Shown here: piece by piece, positions 62,711 through 64,000 of the stretch
Layout of the letters: every line of letters begins with the position of its first letter
Numbering within the stretch: the first letter of the stretch is position 1
Assembly: GCA_964607765.1 (NCBI GenBank)
Contig: CAZSNT010000009.1
Location: 1-64,000, forward strand
Direction: 5' to 3'
Source of the DNA: CAZSNT01 sp964607765
Lineage (GTDB): Bacteria; Verrucomicrobiota; Lentisphaeria; Oligosphaerales; JABHEG01
Length of the DNA: 64,000 bases
The notes under the pieces: generated by a model
Seen by the model: the letters and a program-made list of their open reading frames with translations, nothing else
What the model was told of the DNA's origin: nothing
The model's database searches: none
Made by a program: the position numbers and the translations under genes

Positions 62711-64000
62711 CTACCGCATATCGTCGAGAACGGCTTCGAGCGCGGCGGCGAGTTTCTTGATCTCTTCACGTGTCCGCTTCTCGGTCACGGCCACGAGCAA
62801 TTCACGGCGCCTGTTCCGGTAGTAGCGTCCGAGGGGGAAGCCTGCGGCAAAGCCGCGTTCCACCATACGCCCTACGGCCTCGGCTGCATCGACAGGCAAC
62901 CGGATAACGAATTCGTTGAAGAAGGGGTAGTCGACGCCATCAACCCCATCGATATCGAGCAGCAGCTGTCTGGTGAAGACGGCTTTGGCCGCGCAGAGCC
63001 GTGCGACGTCGACCAGACCCTGTTTACCAACGAACGTGAGGTATGCGAGTGCGCGCAGCGCGCACAGGCCCTGGTTGGTGCAGATATTCGATGTCGCGCG
63101 TTCGCGTCTGATATGCTGCTCGCGGGTCTGCAATGTGAGCACGAACCCCGTGCGCCCGTCCGTATCCGTTGTTCTGCCGCAGATTCGTCCGGGCATTTTG
63201 CGGACATGCCGTTTCCATGTGGCCATGAATCCCAGGTAGGGCCCGCCGAAGGCGAGGGGCAGTCCGAGCGACTGGCCTTCGCCGGTCACGACATCGAACC
63301 CCAGCTCCCCGGGCGTGCGCAGCATGGCCATGGCGATGGGGTAGACGGAACAGATGGACAGTGCGCCGCGCTCCCGCGCAAGGCGGACGATGGGGCTCCA
63401 GTCCTGCACGGCGCCAAAGACGTTGGGGTATTGGGCAACGACGCACGCCGTATCGTCGTTGAGCAGCGGCGCAAGCTGGTCGACATCGGCCACGACTGTG
63501 GGTGGCGAGGTGACCAACTCCACATCCAGGTTACTGCAGTAGCAGCGCAGCATTTCGCCGTAGATGGGGGAAACGGCCCCGAGCACGAGCACGCGGCGCC
63601 GGCGTGTAATCCGCACGGCCATCATCATGGCTTCGAACAGCGCAGTGCCGCCGTCATAGAGGGACGCGTTGGCCACCTCCATGCCGGTGAGTCGGCAGAC
63701 TGCGGACTGGTACTCGAAGATTGCCTGCAGCGTCCCCTGCGAGGCTTCCGGCTGGTAGGGCGTATAGGAGGTGTAGAACTCGGCGCGGCCCGCGGCCTCG
63801 GAGACCACTGCGGGTATGAAGTGGTCGTAGAAGCCGCTGCCAACGAAGCAGACCAGGTCGGTCGCGTTCTGTGCCGCGAGTTCGGAGAGGTACCGTGTCA
63901 CCTCGAACTCGGAGCGCCCGTGCGGCAGGGCCGAGAAGTCGTGGAGTTCCTCCACCCCTACTGCCTGCTGCCACAGCTCTGCCATGTTCGGCACGCCGAT
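62711..64000 (-). CDS. gcvPA: Glycine dehydrogenase (decarboxylating) subunit 1, 5'-partial
   Basis: About 429 codons visible; the frame runs off the right edge. The family normally starts about 20-25 residues before the I-G-V-P-N visible at the edge, so the GTG at 63994 should not be taken as the start. Conserved segments: F-V-G-S-G-F-Y-D-H-F-I-P, Y-T-P-Y-Q-P-E-A-S-Q-G-T-L-Q, N-A-S-L-Y-D-G-G-T-A, and near the end R-A-T-S-N-I-C-T-N-Q-G-L. It pairs with GcvPB, encoded next. A lipoyl H-protein (gcvH) and T-protein (gcvT) gene may lie upstream, beyond the edge. Confidence 0.97.
   Translation of the reverse strand: MGVPNMAELWQQAVGVEELHDFSALPHGRSEFEVTRYLSELAAQNATDLVCFVGSGFYDHFIPAVVSEAAGRAEFYTSYTPYQPEASQGTLQAIFEYQSAVCRLTGMEVANASLYDGGTALFEAMMMAVRITRRRRVLVLGAVSPIYGEMLRCYCSNLDVELVTSPPTVVADVDQLAPLLNDDTACVVAQYPNVFGAVQDWSPIVRLARERGALSICSVYPIAMAMLRTPGELGFDVVTGEGQSLGLPLAFGGPYLGFMATWKRHVRKMPGRICGRTTDTDGRTGFVLTLQTREQHIRRERATSNICTNQGLCALRALAYLTFVGKQGLVDVARLCAAKAVFTRQLLLDIDGVDGVDYPFFNEFVIRLPVDAAEAVGRMVERGFAAGFPLGRYYRNRRRELLVAVTEKRTREEIKKLAAALEAVLDDMR

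Overview
All genes in this window lie on the minus strand, so transcription runs from high to low coordinates. GC content is high. A 100-N scaffold gap at 45254-45353 suggests a draft or metagenome-assembled genome. The five-gene pilus-like block at 46.2-54.5 kb matches in order and character the Akkermansia Amuc_1098-1102 set. With the split glycine dehydrogenase and the very large extracellular ORF, this points to the PVC superphylum (Verrucomicrobiota / Kiritimatiellota / Lentisphaerota-like). The phylum is an inference; no rRNA gene is present.

Right third (54.6-64 kb), housekeeping. gcvPA (cut by the right edge) and gcvPB encode the two halves of glycine decarboxylase P-protein and end at a hairpin terminator. 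Next comes the classical rpmH-rnpA-yidD-yidC-jag cluster for ribosomal protein L34, RNase P protein, membrane insertase and RNA-binding partner. Its genes overlap or nearly touch, it ends at a strong terminator, and dnaA is absent beside it. Then come guaB (IMP dehydrogenase) and floA (flotillin-like), 18 bases apart.

Middle (46.2-54.5 kb). A type IV pilus-like envelope complex: an exported Amuc_1102-like protein, a PilM-PilN-type fusion, a PilO-like Amuc_1100 homologue with a Met/Gly-rich tail, an Amuc_1099-like membrane protein with a four-Cys knuckle and calcium loops, and an outer-membrane secretin with an Asp-rich repeat region. No motor ATPase or major pilin gene is in the window.

Spacer (45.05-46.18 kb) and HEPN gene. 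The spacer is gene-free and repeat-rich. It holds an 18-bp minisatellite broken by the N gap, a perfect 16-bp-arm hairpin, two REP-like palindromes and an octamer repeat. A small HEPN-domain gene follows at 44.5-45.0 kb.

Left two thirds (1-44.36 kb). One uninterrupted reading frame of about 14,786 codons starts near 44359 and runs off the left edge with no stop. It encodes a giant, probably exported mosaic protein. In order from the N-terminus it carries: a signal-like segment, an Asp-box (sialidase-type) region, calcium-loop repeats, beta-propeller (NHL-like) and Ig-like regions, about 16 LamG-like domains separated by thrombospondin type 3 (TSP3) calcium repeats, an internal subtilisin (S8) protease with its own prodomain, a C-type-lectin-like domain, a von Willebrand A (VWA) domain, and finally at least three near-identical ~1,070-residue repeats rich in Ig-like domains. 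The domain set (adhesion, carbohydrate binding, proteolysis, calcium stiffening) suggests a surface fibre or attack/attachment protein. A functional link to the upstream pilus-like complex is possible but unproven.
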